Of a stretch of 33,182 nt of DNA, positions 15,116 to 23,304 are shown piece after piece. Numbering within the stretch: the first letter of the stretch is position 1; every line of letters begins with the position of its first letter. The translations under genes and the position numbers were made by a program. Origin of the DNA: Micromonospora sp. CPCC 205371 (GTDB lineage Bacteria; Actinomycetota; Actinomycetes; Mycobacteriales; Micromonosporaceae); the NCBI RefSeq assembly GCF_026130045.1, contig NZ_JAIBNX010000021.1, forward strand, positions 19,630 through 52,811. Direction: 5' to 3'. The notes beneath the pieces are model-generated. The model did no database searches. It was not told the origin of the DNA and was given only the letters and a program-made list of their open reading frames with translations.

Positions 15116-15174
15116 ACTAAATTTCCAGCCGGTTAAGTGATCGGTAGCCTAAGTTTGCGATGACCCTTCGTCAA
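15116..15174 (-). promoter_or_regulatory. Promoter and possible operator of the sugar operon
   Basis: Read on the minus strand, TTGACG (15174-15169) and TAGGCT (15151-15146) are 17 bases apart, predicting a start near 15139 and a leader of about 105 bases. From there to 15116 runs an AT-rich segment with imperfectly symmetric ends (ACTTAA and TTTAGT), placed where a LacI-type repressor would block transcription. The promoter is likely; the operator is tentative. Confidence 0.55.
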
Positions 15175-15186
15175 GGGCTAAGAATA

Positions 15187-15220
15187 AGCCTTCGCGTAAC
15201 GTGACCTCTTGCTCACGTAA
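15187..15220 (+). promoter_or_regulatory. Paired CGTAA boxes upstream of the sugar operon
   Basis: CGCGTAA (ending 15199) and CACGTAA (ending 15220) are direct repeats 21 bases apart, upstream of the -35 box. The 13 bases AGCCTTCGCGTAA (15187-15199) recur exactly at 18890-18902, upstream of the rhamnogalacturonan lyase. Possible shared regulator site. Confidence 0.4.
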
Positions 15221-15246
15221 CCGTGTGTGCCCAGGTCAGGCCATGG

Positions 15247-15789
15247 TCAAGGCAGGACGGCGCGGTGTGCGTCCAGCGCCAGGAACACCACGAACGCAAC
15301 GCCGGCGGCAAGCGCCGTCGCAAGCGCACTCACCGCGCGTTTCTCCAGCTGTACCGCCAGCGCGGCGCGCCAAAGCGCGACCGTCCACAGTGCTGCGAGT
15401 ACCGCCGACACCGCCACCAGGAACCCGGCGTGATACCAGCCGGCGGCGGTGAAGTGGTGCGGCTGCGGAAGCGTCCAGTTGAGCTGCGGCGCGTCCGCCG
15501 ACAGCCACGAGATCTGGGTGGCGACGCCGAGCCCGCCGCCGACCAGCCCGGCCACGGCGGCGAGCACGGCGTCACGCCGCGTCGGCGGCAACGCGCGGAC
15601 GGCGCACGTGAGGGAACCGGTCATCAGCGGCAACGCCACCCCGTCGCCCCAGGTCGCGCTGGCGAAATCCCACAGGCCGGGCAGGTGCCCGGGTGCCGGC
15701 TGAAGCAGGGAAAGCACGGCGAGCACACCGAAGCCGGCGGCCAGGGTGGCGCCCGCCACGCACAATGGCGCCTTTCCGGGTACCTTCAT
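15247..15789 (-). CDS. Hypothetical membrane protein
   Basis: 180 residues from ATG 15789. Hydrophobicity suggests about five membrane segments: 10-29, 50-66, 76-92, 115-137 and 155-173. A conserved-looking loop NWTLPQPHHFTAAGWYH lies between the third and fourth, probably outside. I recognise no family, and it has no transport or enzyme motif that I can identify. It is divergent from the glycosyltransferase gene with only about 33 bases between the two starts, so the two may be co-regulated, which weakly suggests an envelope role. The weak GAAG upstream is the only ribosome-binding-site candidate. Confidence 0.7.
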   Translation of the reverse strand: MKVPGKAPLCVAGATLAAGFGVLAVLSLLQPAPGHLPGLWDFASATWGDGVALPLMTGSLTCAVRALPPTRRDAVLAAVAGLVGGGLGVATQISWLSADAPQLNWTLPQPHHFTAAGWYHAGFLVAVSAVLAALWTVALWRAALAVQLEKRAVSALATALAAGVAFVVFLALDAHRAVLP

Positions 15790-15822
15790 CGTGAATCTTC
15801 AAGGTTGAGGGATGCGACGGCG

Positions 15823-17049
15823 TTGACCAGGATCGCACACTTCACAGACGCTTCTTTTCGGGGCGTCAACGGCATCGCGGCCTCCATCCGGCTGCTCACC
15901 GGCATGCTAGGCCAGCGCGGCCATGAGTCCGTCGTCGTGACGACCGGTCCACTGTGGAAAGCGCCGGTGGAGGGTGGCGTCATCTCGGTGCCGTCGATGC
16001 CGACGGGGATGGGTGACTTCCGGTTCGCGCTGATGCCGATCCGCGCGATGCGTGACCGCGTACGCGCCTGGCGGCCAGACGTCGCGCACGTGCACACCCC
16101 GGGCCCGCTCGGCGCCGCGGGGCTGACCGTGGCGCGGCAGCTCGGCGTCCCAGCGGTGTACACGTACCACACCGACATGCACGGATACGCCGAGCATTAC
16201 TACATCCCGACGCCCATCGTCCGCGCCGGCACCGCCCTGTACGGTCGCCACCTGCGGCGCGGACCGACGGGCCGGCTGTTGAACACCTACGACGCGATCG
16301 AGGAAGCCAACGCGCGCATCTTCGACGCGGCACACATCATCGTCGCGCCGACCGCGGGTGCGCTGCGCCGCTGTCGGATGGCGGCCTTCGCCGGCCGGGT
16401 ACGGGTCATCGCCACACCGGCGAGCCTCCCGCCGGCCGCCATGACCGGTGCCGAGTTCCGCACCCGCCATGGCATCGCGCCGGACGCCTCGGTGGTGCTT
16501 TTCGTGGGTCGGCTGTCCGCCGAAAAGGGCATCAAGCTGTTGATAGAAGCGTTCGGGCTCGTGCGGCAGCGGGTGGCGGACGCGACGCTGCTGCTCGTCG
16601 GTCCGAGCGATGCCCGGCTCCGACTGCGGCGCCTCCTCGACCGATCCGGCCTGGCGGCGCACGCGGTCACCACCGGTGCGCTGGGCGGCGGCGACGTGCA
16701 CGCCGCCTACACTGCCAGTGACGTGTTCGCGTTTCCGTCCGCGACCGACACCCAGGGCATCGTGCTGCACGAGGCCGCCCTCGCCGGCGTGCCCATCGTG
16801 ATGACCGACCGACTGCTGCACGCCAGCCATCCGCTCGCCGGCGCCATGTGCCTCACCGACCCGGCTCCGGCGGCCTTCGCGGCCGGCCTTGCCGCGCTGC
16901 TCTCGGCGCCCGCCGAGGCCAGACACCGTGGGCAGCGCGCCCGCTCCATCGCCAAGGAACACACCCCGGACCGTTTCGCCACCGAGACCCTCCAGGCCTA
17001 CCGCGACGCCGCCACCAGCGCAGCGGAATGGGTCATAGGTGGGACGTGA
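15823..17049 (+). CDS. Glycosyltransferase family 4
   Basis: About 408 residues. The start is most likely TTG 15823, because translation then begins MTRIAHFTD, the usual GT4 opening, with GAGGG 11 bases upstream; no in-frame ATG or GTG lies close. The frame extends to 15223 but that part is antisense to the membrane-protein gene and unlike the family. The N-terminal domain shows GVNGIAASIRLLTGMLGQRGH and the acceptor-side DVAHVHTPGPLG. The C-terminal GT-B domain has VVLFVGRLSAEKGIKLLIEAF (nucleotide-sugar binding) and SDVFAFPSATDTQGIVLHEA, a variant of the EX7E motif region. It transfers a sugar from a nucleotide donor, probably at the inner face of the membrane. Donor and acceptor are unknown. 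The 3' end overlaps the convergent hydrolase by 17 bases. Confidence 0.88.
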   Translation: MTRIAHFTDASFRGVNGIAASIRLLTGMLGQRGHESVVVTTGPLWKAPVEGGVISVPSMPTGMGDFRFALMPIRAMRDRVRAWRPDVAHVHTPGPLGAAGLTVARQLGVPAVYTYHTDMHGYAEHYYIPTPIVRAGTALYGRHLRRGPTGRLLNTYDAIEEANARIFDAAHIIVAPTAGALRRCRMAAFAGRVRVIATPASLPPAAMTGAEFRTRHGIAPDASVVLFVGRLSAEKGIKLLIEAFGLVRQRVADATLLLVGPSDARLRLRRLLDRSGLAAHAVTTGALGGGDVHAAYTASDVFAFPSATDTQGIVLHEAALAGVPIVMTDRLLHASHPLAGAMCLTDPAPAAFAAGLAALLSAPAEARHRGQRARSIAKEHTPDRFATETLQAYRDAATSAAEWVIGGT

Positions 17050-17821
17050 GCCAGTCGAGGGTGGCGGGGGCGCTGGACAGGATGGAGATGTGGCCCTCGC
17101 CGGGGCGTAGCCACAGCTGCGCCGAAGCGATCCGTGCGGCAAGCCACTCCGAGTGTGCACTCGGGACCATCCGGTCGGCTTCGCCGTGTACAAAGAGGAC
17201 TGGCACTTTGATCGTCGTGGGGTCGAAGCCCCACGGGCCGACGTTCGCCAGGTTGTCGTCGACGGTGCCGCCCTGGTCGGTGTGTGCGCCATCCGCGGCG
17301 ATGCGGCCGATCCAGCCCCACTCGCCGTCGAGCGCGGCGAAGTCCCCTGGTGTGAACTGCTCCGGGTCGAACTCGCTGGCGGCGATGTGCCGTTCCAGCG
17401 CCTCACGCCCACGGGCGGCCGCCCGCAGGTCCGCCTCTTCCGCCCCCGCGGGGGCCCCGCTCCAGTCCGGGCCCCCGCTGCGCCACCGTGCCGGCCCGGA
17501 GATGGAGACGGCGGCGAGCACGCGGTCGGGGAGCAGCGCGGCGCACGCCAGCGCGTGTGGGCCGCCGCTGGAGTGGCCCATGACCGCGAAGCGGTCGATG
17601 CCCAGCCGGTCGGCGATGGCCGACACGTGCGCGGCGGCCGACGCCATGGTGCGGCCGGGCTCGCGCGGTGAGCCGCCGTACCCCGGGCGGTCGTAACCGA
17701 TCCACCGGATGCCGTGCCGCGCGGCGGCGGGGAAGAGCGGCTCGGGCGGCGCGCCGGTGTTCGGCGTGCCGTGCAGCCAGAACAGCGCCGGTCCGGTGCC
17801 CCCGGTGTCATAGACCCGCAT
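17033..17821 (-). CDS. Alpha/beta hydrolase
   Basis: ATG 17821 gives 262 residues starting MRVYDTGGTGPALFWLHG, the usual family opening. An ATG at 17872 would add 17 residues but no ribosome binding site. The oxyanion-hole motif HGTP (17-20), nucleophile elbow GHSSG (82-86, Ser84), the acid in VLFVHGEADRMVP and the histidine in GEGHISI complete a canonical triad. No signal peptide is present, so it is cytoplasmic. The acyl or ester substrate cannot be told. Its last 17 bases overlap the end of the convergent glycosyltransferase gene. Confidence 0.9.
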   Translation of the reverse strand: MRVYDTGGTGPALFWLHGTPNTGAPPEPLFPAAARHGIRWIGYDRPGYGGSPREPGRTMASAAAHVSAIADRLGIDRFAVMGHSSGGPHALACAALLPDRVLAAVSISGPARWRSGGPDWSGAPAGAEEADLRAAARGREALERHIAASEFDPEQFTPGDFAALDGEWGWIGRIAADGAHTDQGGTVDDNLANVGPWGFDPTTIKVPVLFVHGEADRMVPSAHSEWLAARIASAQLWLRPGEGHISILSSAPATLDWLTSHL

Positions 17822-17854
17822 CCGCCCGAGCCTAGCGCTCCCTGACCGCGCACC

Positions 17855-17872
17855 GATCAAGGAGAATCGCAT
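17855..17872 (+). repeat. Partial family I repeat arm
   Basis: GATCAAGGAGAATCGCAT resembles the first 18 bases of a family I arm with changes, directly before the complete copy. It may be the remnant of a tandem or older insertion. Confidence 0.4.
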
Positions 17873-17873
17873 C

Positions 17874-17930
17874 GATCAAGGGCGAATGCACGCGGAAAAG
17901 AGATCGAACCGCGTGCATTCGTCCTTGATC
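17874..17930 (-). repeat. 57-bp palindromic repeat, family I, copy B
   Basis: Arms 17874-17895 and 17909-17930 (21 of 22 complementary) flank a 13-base loop. In reverse orientation it aligns with copy A (2621-2677) along its whole length, loop included (10 of 13 loop bases). It lies between divergent genes. Confidence 0.8.
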
Positions 17931-18005
17931 GGCGAAAGAGGCGACGAGGCGGCGAGACGAGGAGGCGAAGAGGCGGCGAGGCGGGGAGAAGGGGAGCGCG
18001 CGCCG
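17931..18005 (+). repeat. T-free purine-rich GGCGA tract
   Basis: Seventy-five bases without a T, made of irregular GAGGCGGCGAG-like units. It lies between the palindromic repeat and the patatin gene start. Low-complexity sequence with strong strand asymmetry; no promoter is recognisable within it. Confidence 0.6.
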
Positions 18006-18009
18006 TAGG

Positions 18010-18849
18010 GTGAGGCGGGTGAAGGGGCTTGTGCTCGGTGGGGGCGGGGTTACTGGGGTTGCGTGGGAGCTCGGGGTGCTTGCCGGGCTCGCGGACGCTG
18101 GCATCGATCTGCTCGACGCAGACGTGTTCGTCGGCACCTCGGCCGGGTCGGTGGTGGCCGCGCAGGTCACGTCCGGCGTGCCGCTGGATGAGCTGTACTC
18201 GCGGCAGCTCGCCGGACCGGGCGCGGAGGTCGCCGCCAGGATCGGACTCCGCACGCTGCTCGCGGGCGGGTTCGCCATGCTCGGCGCCCGCGATGAGCTG
18301 GTCTTTCGACGGCGGTTGGGTCGGATGGCGCTGGCCGCGCCCACCGGGCCGGCGGCCGAGCGGATCGCGCTGATCGCGAGCCGCCTGCCGGTGCACGACT
18401 GGCCCGATCGGCGCCTGCTGGTCACGGCGATCGACGCGGACACGGGCGAGTTCGTCGTGTTCGACCGCGACGGGGGAGTTGGCCTGGTCGAGGCGGTCGC
18501 GGCGAGCTGCGCGGTGCCGGGCGTGTGGGCCCCGGTACCCATCGGGGAGCGCCGGTTCATCGACGGCGGGATGCGGTCGGCGGCGAACGCCGACCTCGCC
18601 AACGGCGCCGGCCAGGTCGTTGTCATCGCGCCGATCGCGCGCGGCGCCGGGCGGATCGCGCGCCTGTCCGATCAGGTGGTGGCGTTGCGCCGCACCGCGC
18701 GGGTCGCGGTTGTCACGCCCGACCGGGCCGCGCGCCAGGCCATCGGCCGCAACGTGCTCGACCCGGCGCGAAGGGCGCCGTCCGCCCGCGCCGGACGGGC
18801 ACAGGCGGCCGCGATCGCGGATGAGATCGCGCAGGTCTGGGCTTCTTGA
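18010..18849 (+). CDS. Patatin-like phospholipase
   Basis: 279 residues from GTG 18010 (GTG 18019 is three codons later and equally possible; ribosome-binding signals do not decide). It has all patatin features: glycine-rich oxyanion loop LGGGGVTG (9-16), nucleophile GTSAG (Ser44), and catalytic DGG (Asp185-Gly187) in RRFIDGGM. Length and the absence of a signal peptide match cytoplasmic bacterial patatin-like serine lipases. The likely activity is hydrolysis of phospholipid or acylglycerol esters. It is not a predicted effector: no CBASS-type nucleotidyltransferase or other signalling partner is near. Confidence 0.9.
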   Translation: MRRVKGLVLGGGGVTGVAWELGVLAGLADAGIDLLDADVFVGTSAGSVVAAQVTSGVPLDELYSRQLAGPGAEVAARIGLRTLLAGGFAMLGARDELVFRRRLGRMALAAPTGPAAERIALIASRLPVHDWPDRRLLVTAIDADTGEFVVFDRDGGVGLVEAVAASCAVPGVWAPVPIGERRFIDGGMRSAANADLANGAGQVVVIAPIARGAGRIARLSDQVVALRRTARVAVVTPDRAARQAIGRNVLDPARRAPSARAGRAQAAAIADEIAQVWAS

Positions 18850-18865
18850 CGGGCGCTTGACCTTC

Positions 18866-18902
18866 TTGACACGCGCGTAAGACATCCATAGCCTTCGCGT
18901 AA
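18866..18902 (+). promoter_or_regulatory. Promoter and CGTAA boxes upstream of the rhamnogalacturonan lyase
   Basis: TTGACA (18866-18871) and TAGCCT (18889-18894) are 17 bases apart. CGCGTAA occurs twice, ending at 18880 and 18902, 22 bases apart, and AGCCTTCGCGTAA at 18890-18902 repeats the motif upstream of the sugar operon. Overlap of the boxes with the promoter would suit repression. An alternative AT-rich -10 (TTATAT, 18903-18908) lies just downstream. Confidence 0.5.
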
Positions 18903-18943
18903 TTATATCGTTTCATCCCCCACGATGCCGAGGAGCGCTGGGC

Positions 18944-21241
18944 ATGAATCCTCGCGCCATAATCACGATCCCGACTCTCATCGCGTTAGTACTCGGAGTT
19001 CCCGGCACGGCCGCTGGCGCGCCGGCCGGCGAACGCCACCGCGCCGCACAGCTCGAAGAGCTCGACCGCGGCCTGGTCGCCGCCGCCACCACCGAGGGTG
19101 TCTTCCTCAGCTGGCGGCTGCTGGGCTCGGAGGTCACCGGGCACAGCGAGACCGGAATGACCGGACCCGCGTTCCGTGTGTATCGAAACGGAAAGCACAT
19201 AGCGACCGTCACGGACAGCACGAACTACATCGACACCGGCGCCGAACCCGGCGCCAAATACCGCGTGGCCGCCGTCGTGCGCGGGCGCGAGGTCGACCGC
19301 AGCGCCGCCGTCACGGCCTGGACCAACGGGTACTACGACCTGCCGCTCCGCAAGCCAGCCGATGGCGTGACCCCGGCCGGCGAGGCGTACACGTACGCGG
19401 CCAACGACATCAGCGTCGGTGACGTCGACGGCGATGGGCAGTACGAGTACGTGGTCAAGTGGGACCCGTCGAACTCCAAAGACGTGTCGCAGGTGGGATA
19501 CACCGGCAGCGTCTACATCGACACGTACGAGCTCGACGGCACCCTGCTGAACCGCATCGACCTCGGCGTCAACGTGCGGGCCGGCGCGCACTACGCGCAG
19601 TTCCTCGTGTACGACTTCGACGGCGACGGCCGCTCCGAGATGATGTTCAAGACGGCACCCGGCACCAAGGTGATCCGGTACGACCGGGCGGGCAACGTGG
19701 TCTCCGAGCGGTACATCACCATGCCGGCGGCGGACATCCGCGCGGGGTACACGCACAAGGACGACTACCGGATGAGCGCGGCGGACTACTACCAGTACGT
19801 CGTCGACATGTTCCTCGGATGGCACAAGCATCCCGAGGTGGTGGCCGGACGGTGGCCCGCGACGCTGGAGCAGGCGTTCGGCACGACACCCCAGTACCAG
19901 TACCCGCTGTCGCGCGCCGACGCGGAGGCGCTGGCCGACTACTTCATCGACGTGTACGCGCCGAGCCGCAGCACCCGCAACGCGCTGCGGAACTTCCAGG
20001 GCTTCATCATCACCGGCCCGGAGTACCTGACGGTGTTCCAGGGCGCCACCGGCCGCGAATTGCAGACCATCCGGTACAAGCCCGGCCGCTCCGACGACGG
20101 TCTCATGTGGGGCGACTACGCGATGGCGCGCATCGAGCCGGGCAACCGGGTCGACCGGTTCCTCGCCGGCGTGGCGTACCTGGACGGCAAGCACGCGTCG
20201 GCCATCTTCGCGCGCGGCTACTACACCCGCACCACCCTGGTCGCGTACCGGTGGAACGGGCACCGGCTGGTCGAGCAGTGGTTCGTCGACAGCGGCTGGA
20301 CGCCGATGACGAACCCGTTCAACGACAGTCCACACGGGCGTGACGGCACGAACCCCGAGTACGCCACGATCACCACTCAAGGCGATCACTCGCTGAGCGT
20401 GGCCGACGTGGACGCCGACGGGAAACAGGAGATCGTGTACGGCGCGGCGACCTTCGACGACGACGGCAGCCTGCTGTACAGCTCGTTCGCCGAGATGCCA
20501 CCCGGCAGCGCCACGCCCGGCGTACAGGCGCGGCTCGGGCACGGCGACGCGTTGCATGTCACCGACATCGACCCGAACCGCCCCGGCCTGGAGATCTACG
20601 GGGTGCACGAGGGCGGCACGTGGGCGCCGTACGGGCACGCCATGCGCGACGCGGCCACCGGTGAGGTCATCTTCGGCGACTACACCGGCCGCGACACCGG
20701 GCGTGGCATGATCGGCGACGTGCTGCCGGAGGTGCCCGGCCTGGAGGCCTGGCCCGCCATGCCGCCGAACGCGGCTGACCTGGGGATCGGGCTCTTCTCG
20801 GCGGACGGCGACCTGCTCGCCAACACCACGCCCGGCACCAACATGAGCATCCGCTGGGCGGCCGACCTGACCACCCAGATCGTCACCGGCGCGTTCGGCA
20901 CCCCCGTCACCCTGCCGAAGATCGAGGACTGGCGGCGCGGCACCGTGCTCACGGCCACCGGCACCTACACCAACAACCACACCAAGGGCAACCCTGGCCT
21001 GGTCGCGGACGTGTTCGGCGACTGGCGCGAGGAGTTGCTCCTGCGCACCGAAGACAGCAACGCCGTGCGGATCTACCTCAGCACCGAGGTGACCGGCCAC
21101 AAGATGTACACGCTCATGCACGACCCGCAGTACCGGGTCGACATCGCGCGGCAGCAGACCGGGTACAACCAGCCGGCGTACCCGGGCTTCTATCTGGCAT
21201 CCGACACCGACTGGTCGAAGGTGCCCGTGCCGCGTTTGTAA
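18944..21241 (+). CDS. Secreted rhamnogalacturonan lyase, PL11 family
   Basis: 765 residues from ATG 18944, with AGGAG eight bases upstream. A signal peptide (about 1-25, ending AAGA) exports it. The mature protein matches PL11 YesW/YesX-type endolyases: AAQLEELDRGLVAA and GVFLSWRLLGSE at the start of the beta-sandwich domain, then a beta-propeller with calcium-type loops (GDVDGDGQYEYV, YDFDGDGRSE, ADVDADGKQE) and RLGHGDALHVTDIDPNRPGLE, which carries residues of the catalytic face. It cleaves the rhamnose-galacturonate backbone of pectin rhamnogalacturonan I by beta-elimination outside the cell. No carbohydrate-binding module is attached. Residue 15 is a TTA leucine codon (18986-18988), rare in such genomes. 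Shared upstream boxes link it to the GH35/ABC operon. Confidence 0.93.
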   Translation: MNPRAIITIPTLIALVLGVPGTAAGAPAGERHRAAQLEELDRGLVAAATTEGVFLSWRLLGSEVTGHSETGMTGPAFRVYRNGKHIATVTDSTNYIDTGAEPGAKYRVAAVVRGREVDRSAAVTAWTNGYYDLPLRKPADGVTPAGEAYTYAANDISVGDVDGDGQYEYVVKWDPSNSKDVSQVGYTGSVYIDTYELDGTLLNRIDLGVNVRAGAHYAQFLVYDFDGDGRSEMMFKTAPGTKVIRYDRAGNVVSERYITMPAADIRAGYTHKDDYRMSAADYYQYVVDMFLGWHKHPEVVAGRWPATLEQAFGTTPQYQYPLSRADAEALADYFIDVYAPSRSTRNALRNFQGFIITGPEYLTVFQGATGRELQTIRYKPGRSDDGLMWGDYAMARIEPGNRVDRFLAGVAYLDGKHASAIFARGYYTRTTLVAYRWNGHRLVEQWFVDSGWTPMTNPFNDSPHGRDGTNPEYATITTQGDHSLSVADVDADGKQEIVYGAATFDDDGSLLYSSFAEMPPGSATPGVQARLGHGDALHVTDIDPNRPGLEIYGVHEGGTWAPYGHAMRDAATGEVIFGDYTGRDTGRGMIGDVLPEVPGLEAWPAMPPNAADLGIGLFSADGDLLANTTPGTNMSIRWAADLTTQIVTGAFGTPVTLPKIEDWRRGTVLTATGTYTNNHTKGNPGLVADVFGDWREELLLRTEDSNAVRIYLSTEVTGHKMYTLMHDPQYRVDIARQQTGYNQPAYPGFYLASDTDWSKVPVPRL

Positions 21242-21286
21242 GGGGCGTTACACGGGATTGTCGGGCTGCGCCGCTACGCTGGCGCC

Positions 21287-23290
21287 GTGACTGCGCAGCC
21301 CGAGACCGTGTACGGCGCCGATGACCTCACCCACCTGGAGGGGCTCGACGCCGTTCGCAAGCGACCCGGCATGTATATCGGGTCCACCGACAGCCGCGGC
21401 GTCAACCACCTCCTCAACGAGATCGTCGACAACTCGACCGATGAGGGTGTCGCGGGTCACGCCACCCGCATCGAGGTGACCCTGCACGACGACGGCTCGG
21501 TGCAGGTCGACGACGACGGCCGAGGCATTCCCACCGATGTGCACGCCAAGTCGGGCCTGTCCGGCGTCGAGCTCGTGCTGACCCGGCTGCACGCCGGTGG
21601 CAAGTTCGGCGGCTCGGGATACAAGACCTCCGGCGGTCTGCACGGTGTCGGCGCCTCGGCGGTCAACGCGCTGTCCAGCAAGTTCGAGGTCACCGTGCGG
21701 CGCGCCGGCAAGGTGCACCAGATGACGTTCCACCGCGGCGTGCCCGAGGCCGGCCTGCAGGTGATCCGCAAGATGAAGGCCAGCGAGTCCACCGGCACCT
21801 CGATCCGCTACTGGCACGACGCGCGCTACTTCGAGAGGGGCGCCGCCCTCGACGTCGACGCCGTCCGCGCGAAGCTGCGCAACACCGCGTTCCTCGTGCC
21901 GGGCGTCACCTATGTGCTGCGCCACCCCGAGGGCGAAGAGTCGTTCGTGGCGCCGCACGGGCTGGTCGACATGGTCGACTTCCTCGCGCCGGCCGGCGAC
22001 CGCCCGGTCTGCGGCACGCTGGTGATCAACGGCTCCGGCACATACCGGGAAAACGCCGCCGACCAAAACGGCGTCATGCAGTCCAACGTGGAGCGTCGCG
22101 CCGAGGTCGAGGTCGCGTTGCGCTGGGGCACCGGCTACGAGCGCACCGTCGAGTGCTTCACCAACACGATCCGCAACGTGCACGGCGGCACCCACCGCAA
22201 GGGCTTCGACCGGGCGATCACACGGGCGCTGGTCGAGGCCATCCGCAACACCCGCGGGCTGCTCCGCCCCAAAGAAGACGCGCCGGTCCTCGACGACGTG
22301 CTCGAAGGCATGACCGCGGTCATCCACGTGCGCATCCCCGAGCCGCAGTTCACGTCGCAGACCAAGGACGAGCTGTCCACCGCGGGCATCACCAAGGTCA
22401 TCCAGTCGGTGGTCGAGCAGCACGTCAAGGCGTGGGTCGACGCGCGCAAGACCAAGACCGAGGCGCGCACGGTCCTTCAGAAGATCGTCGACGCGGCCCG
22501 GGTACGACTCACCCAGAAGCAGCAGAAAGACGCCGCCCGGCGCAAGACCGCGCTCGAAGGCGCGGCGATGCCGGCCAAGCTGGTCGACTGCCGGTCCACC
22601 GGCGTCGAGCGCAGCGAGCTCTTCATCGTCGAGGGCGACAGCGCGCTCGGCACCGCGCGCCTGGCGAGGTCTTCCGAGTACCAGGCGCTGCTGCCGATCC
22701 GCGGCAAGATTCTCAACGTCCAGAAGGCGACCATGCAGCAGGTGCTCGACAACGTCGAGTGCTCCGCGATCGTGCAGGTGCTCGGCGCCGGCTCGGGCCG
22801 CACGTTCGACATCGGCTCGATGCGCTATGGCCGCGTGCTCATCATGGCCGACGCCGACGTCGACGGCTCGCACATCCGCACGCTGCTCATCACGCTCTTC
22901 GCCAAGTACATGCGCCCGGTCATCGAGGCTGGCCGCCTCTACGCCGCGATGCCGCCCCTCCATAAGATCGTCACCAAGGGCCGCGACCCGCGCACCACGT
23001 ACACGTACACGCAGAACGAGATGCTGAGCACCGTCGCGCGCCTGGAAAAGGCCGGCAAGCAGATCGTCACCCCGATCCCGCGGTTCAAGGGTCTCGGCGA
23101 GATGAACGCCGACGAGCTGTGGGACACCACCATGAACCCGGCCACCCGCTCGGTACGCCGCATCACCCTCGACGACGTCGACGCGGCCGAGCGCGTGCTC
23201 GAACTGCTCATGGGCGACGCTGTCCCGCCGCGCCGCTCGTGGCTGATCGACTCGTCCAGCCGGGTCGACGAAGAGATGATCGACGCGTGA
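21287..23290 (+). CDS. parE: Type IIA topoisomerase B subunit (topoisomerase IV ParE-like)
   Basis: 667 residues from GTG 21287. Residues about 20-220 form a GHKL ATPase: LNEIVDNSTDE (43-53), DDDGRGIP (75-82), GGLHGVGASAVNALS (116-130). A transducer domain follows, then the TOPRIM domain with FIVEGDSALG and MADADVDGSHIRTLL (metal-binding acidic residues), and the C-terminal PRFKGLGEMN motif. It lacks the large insertion of enterobacterial GyrB. Pairing with a GyrA/ParC-type gene 14 bases downstream, outside any visible dnaA-recF-gyrBA context, fits the second type IIA topoisomerase of actinomycetes (ParE, which decatenates chromosomes). Family membership is certain; the gyrase versus topoisomerase IV name is by context. 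Confidence 0.93.
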   Translation: MTAQPETVYGADDLTHLEGLDAVRKRPGMYIGSTDSRGVNHLLNEIVDNSTDEGVAGHATRIEVTLHDDGSVQVDDDGRGIPTDVHAKSGLSGVELVLTRLHAGGKFGGSGYKTSGGLHGVGASAVNALSSKFEVTVRRAGKVHQMTFHRGVPEAGLQVIRKMKASESTGTSIRYWHDARYFERGAALDVDAVRAKLRNTAFLVPGVTYVLRHPEGEESFVAPHGLVDMVDFLAPAGDRPVCGTLVINGSGTYRENAADQNGVMQSNVERRAEVEVALRWGTGYERTVECFTNTIRNVHGGTHRKGFDRAITRALVEAIRNTRGLLRPKEDAPVLDDVLEGMTAVIHVRIPEPQFTSQTKDELSTAGITKVIQSVVEQHVKAWVDARKTKTEARTVLQKIVDAARVRLTQKQQKDAARRKTALEGAAMPAKLVDCRSTGVERSELFIVEGDSALGTARLARSSEYQALLPIRGKILNVQKATMQQVLDNVECSAIVQVLGAGSGRTFDIGSMRYGRVLIMADADVDGSHIRTLLITLFAKYMRPVIEAGRLYAAMPPLHKIVTKGRDPRTTYTYTQNEMLSTVARLEKAGKQIVTPIPRFKGLGEMNADELWDTTMNPATRSVRRITLDDVDAAERVLELLMGDAVPPRRSWLIDSSSRVDEEMIDA

Positions 23291-23304
23291 GGAGCGCACG
23301 GTAG

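Noticed and set aside
15223-15822. 600-base upstream extension of the glycosyltransferase frame
   Set aside because: It is antisense to the membrane-protein gene, rich in Arg/His/Gln, and GT4 homologues begin at MTRIAHFTD.
18010-18849. Patatin as a CBASS-type phospholipase effector
   Set aside because: No cyclic-nucleotide synthase, ubiquitin-like or sensor gene is adjacent; ordinary lipase context.
18986-21121. 711-codon antisense frame over the rhamnogalacturonan lyase
   Set aside because: Codon-phase shadow of the PL11 gene; no family resemblance and no start signal.
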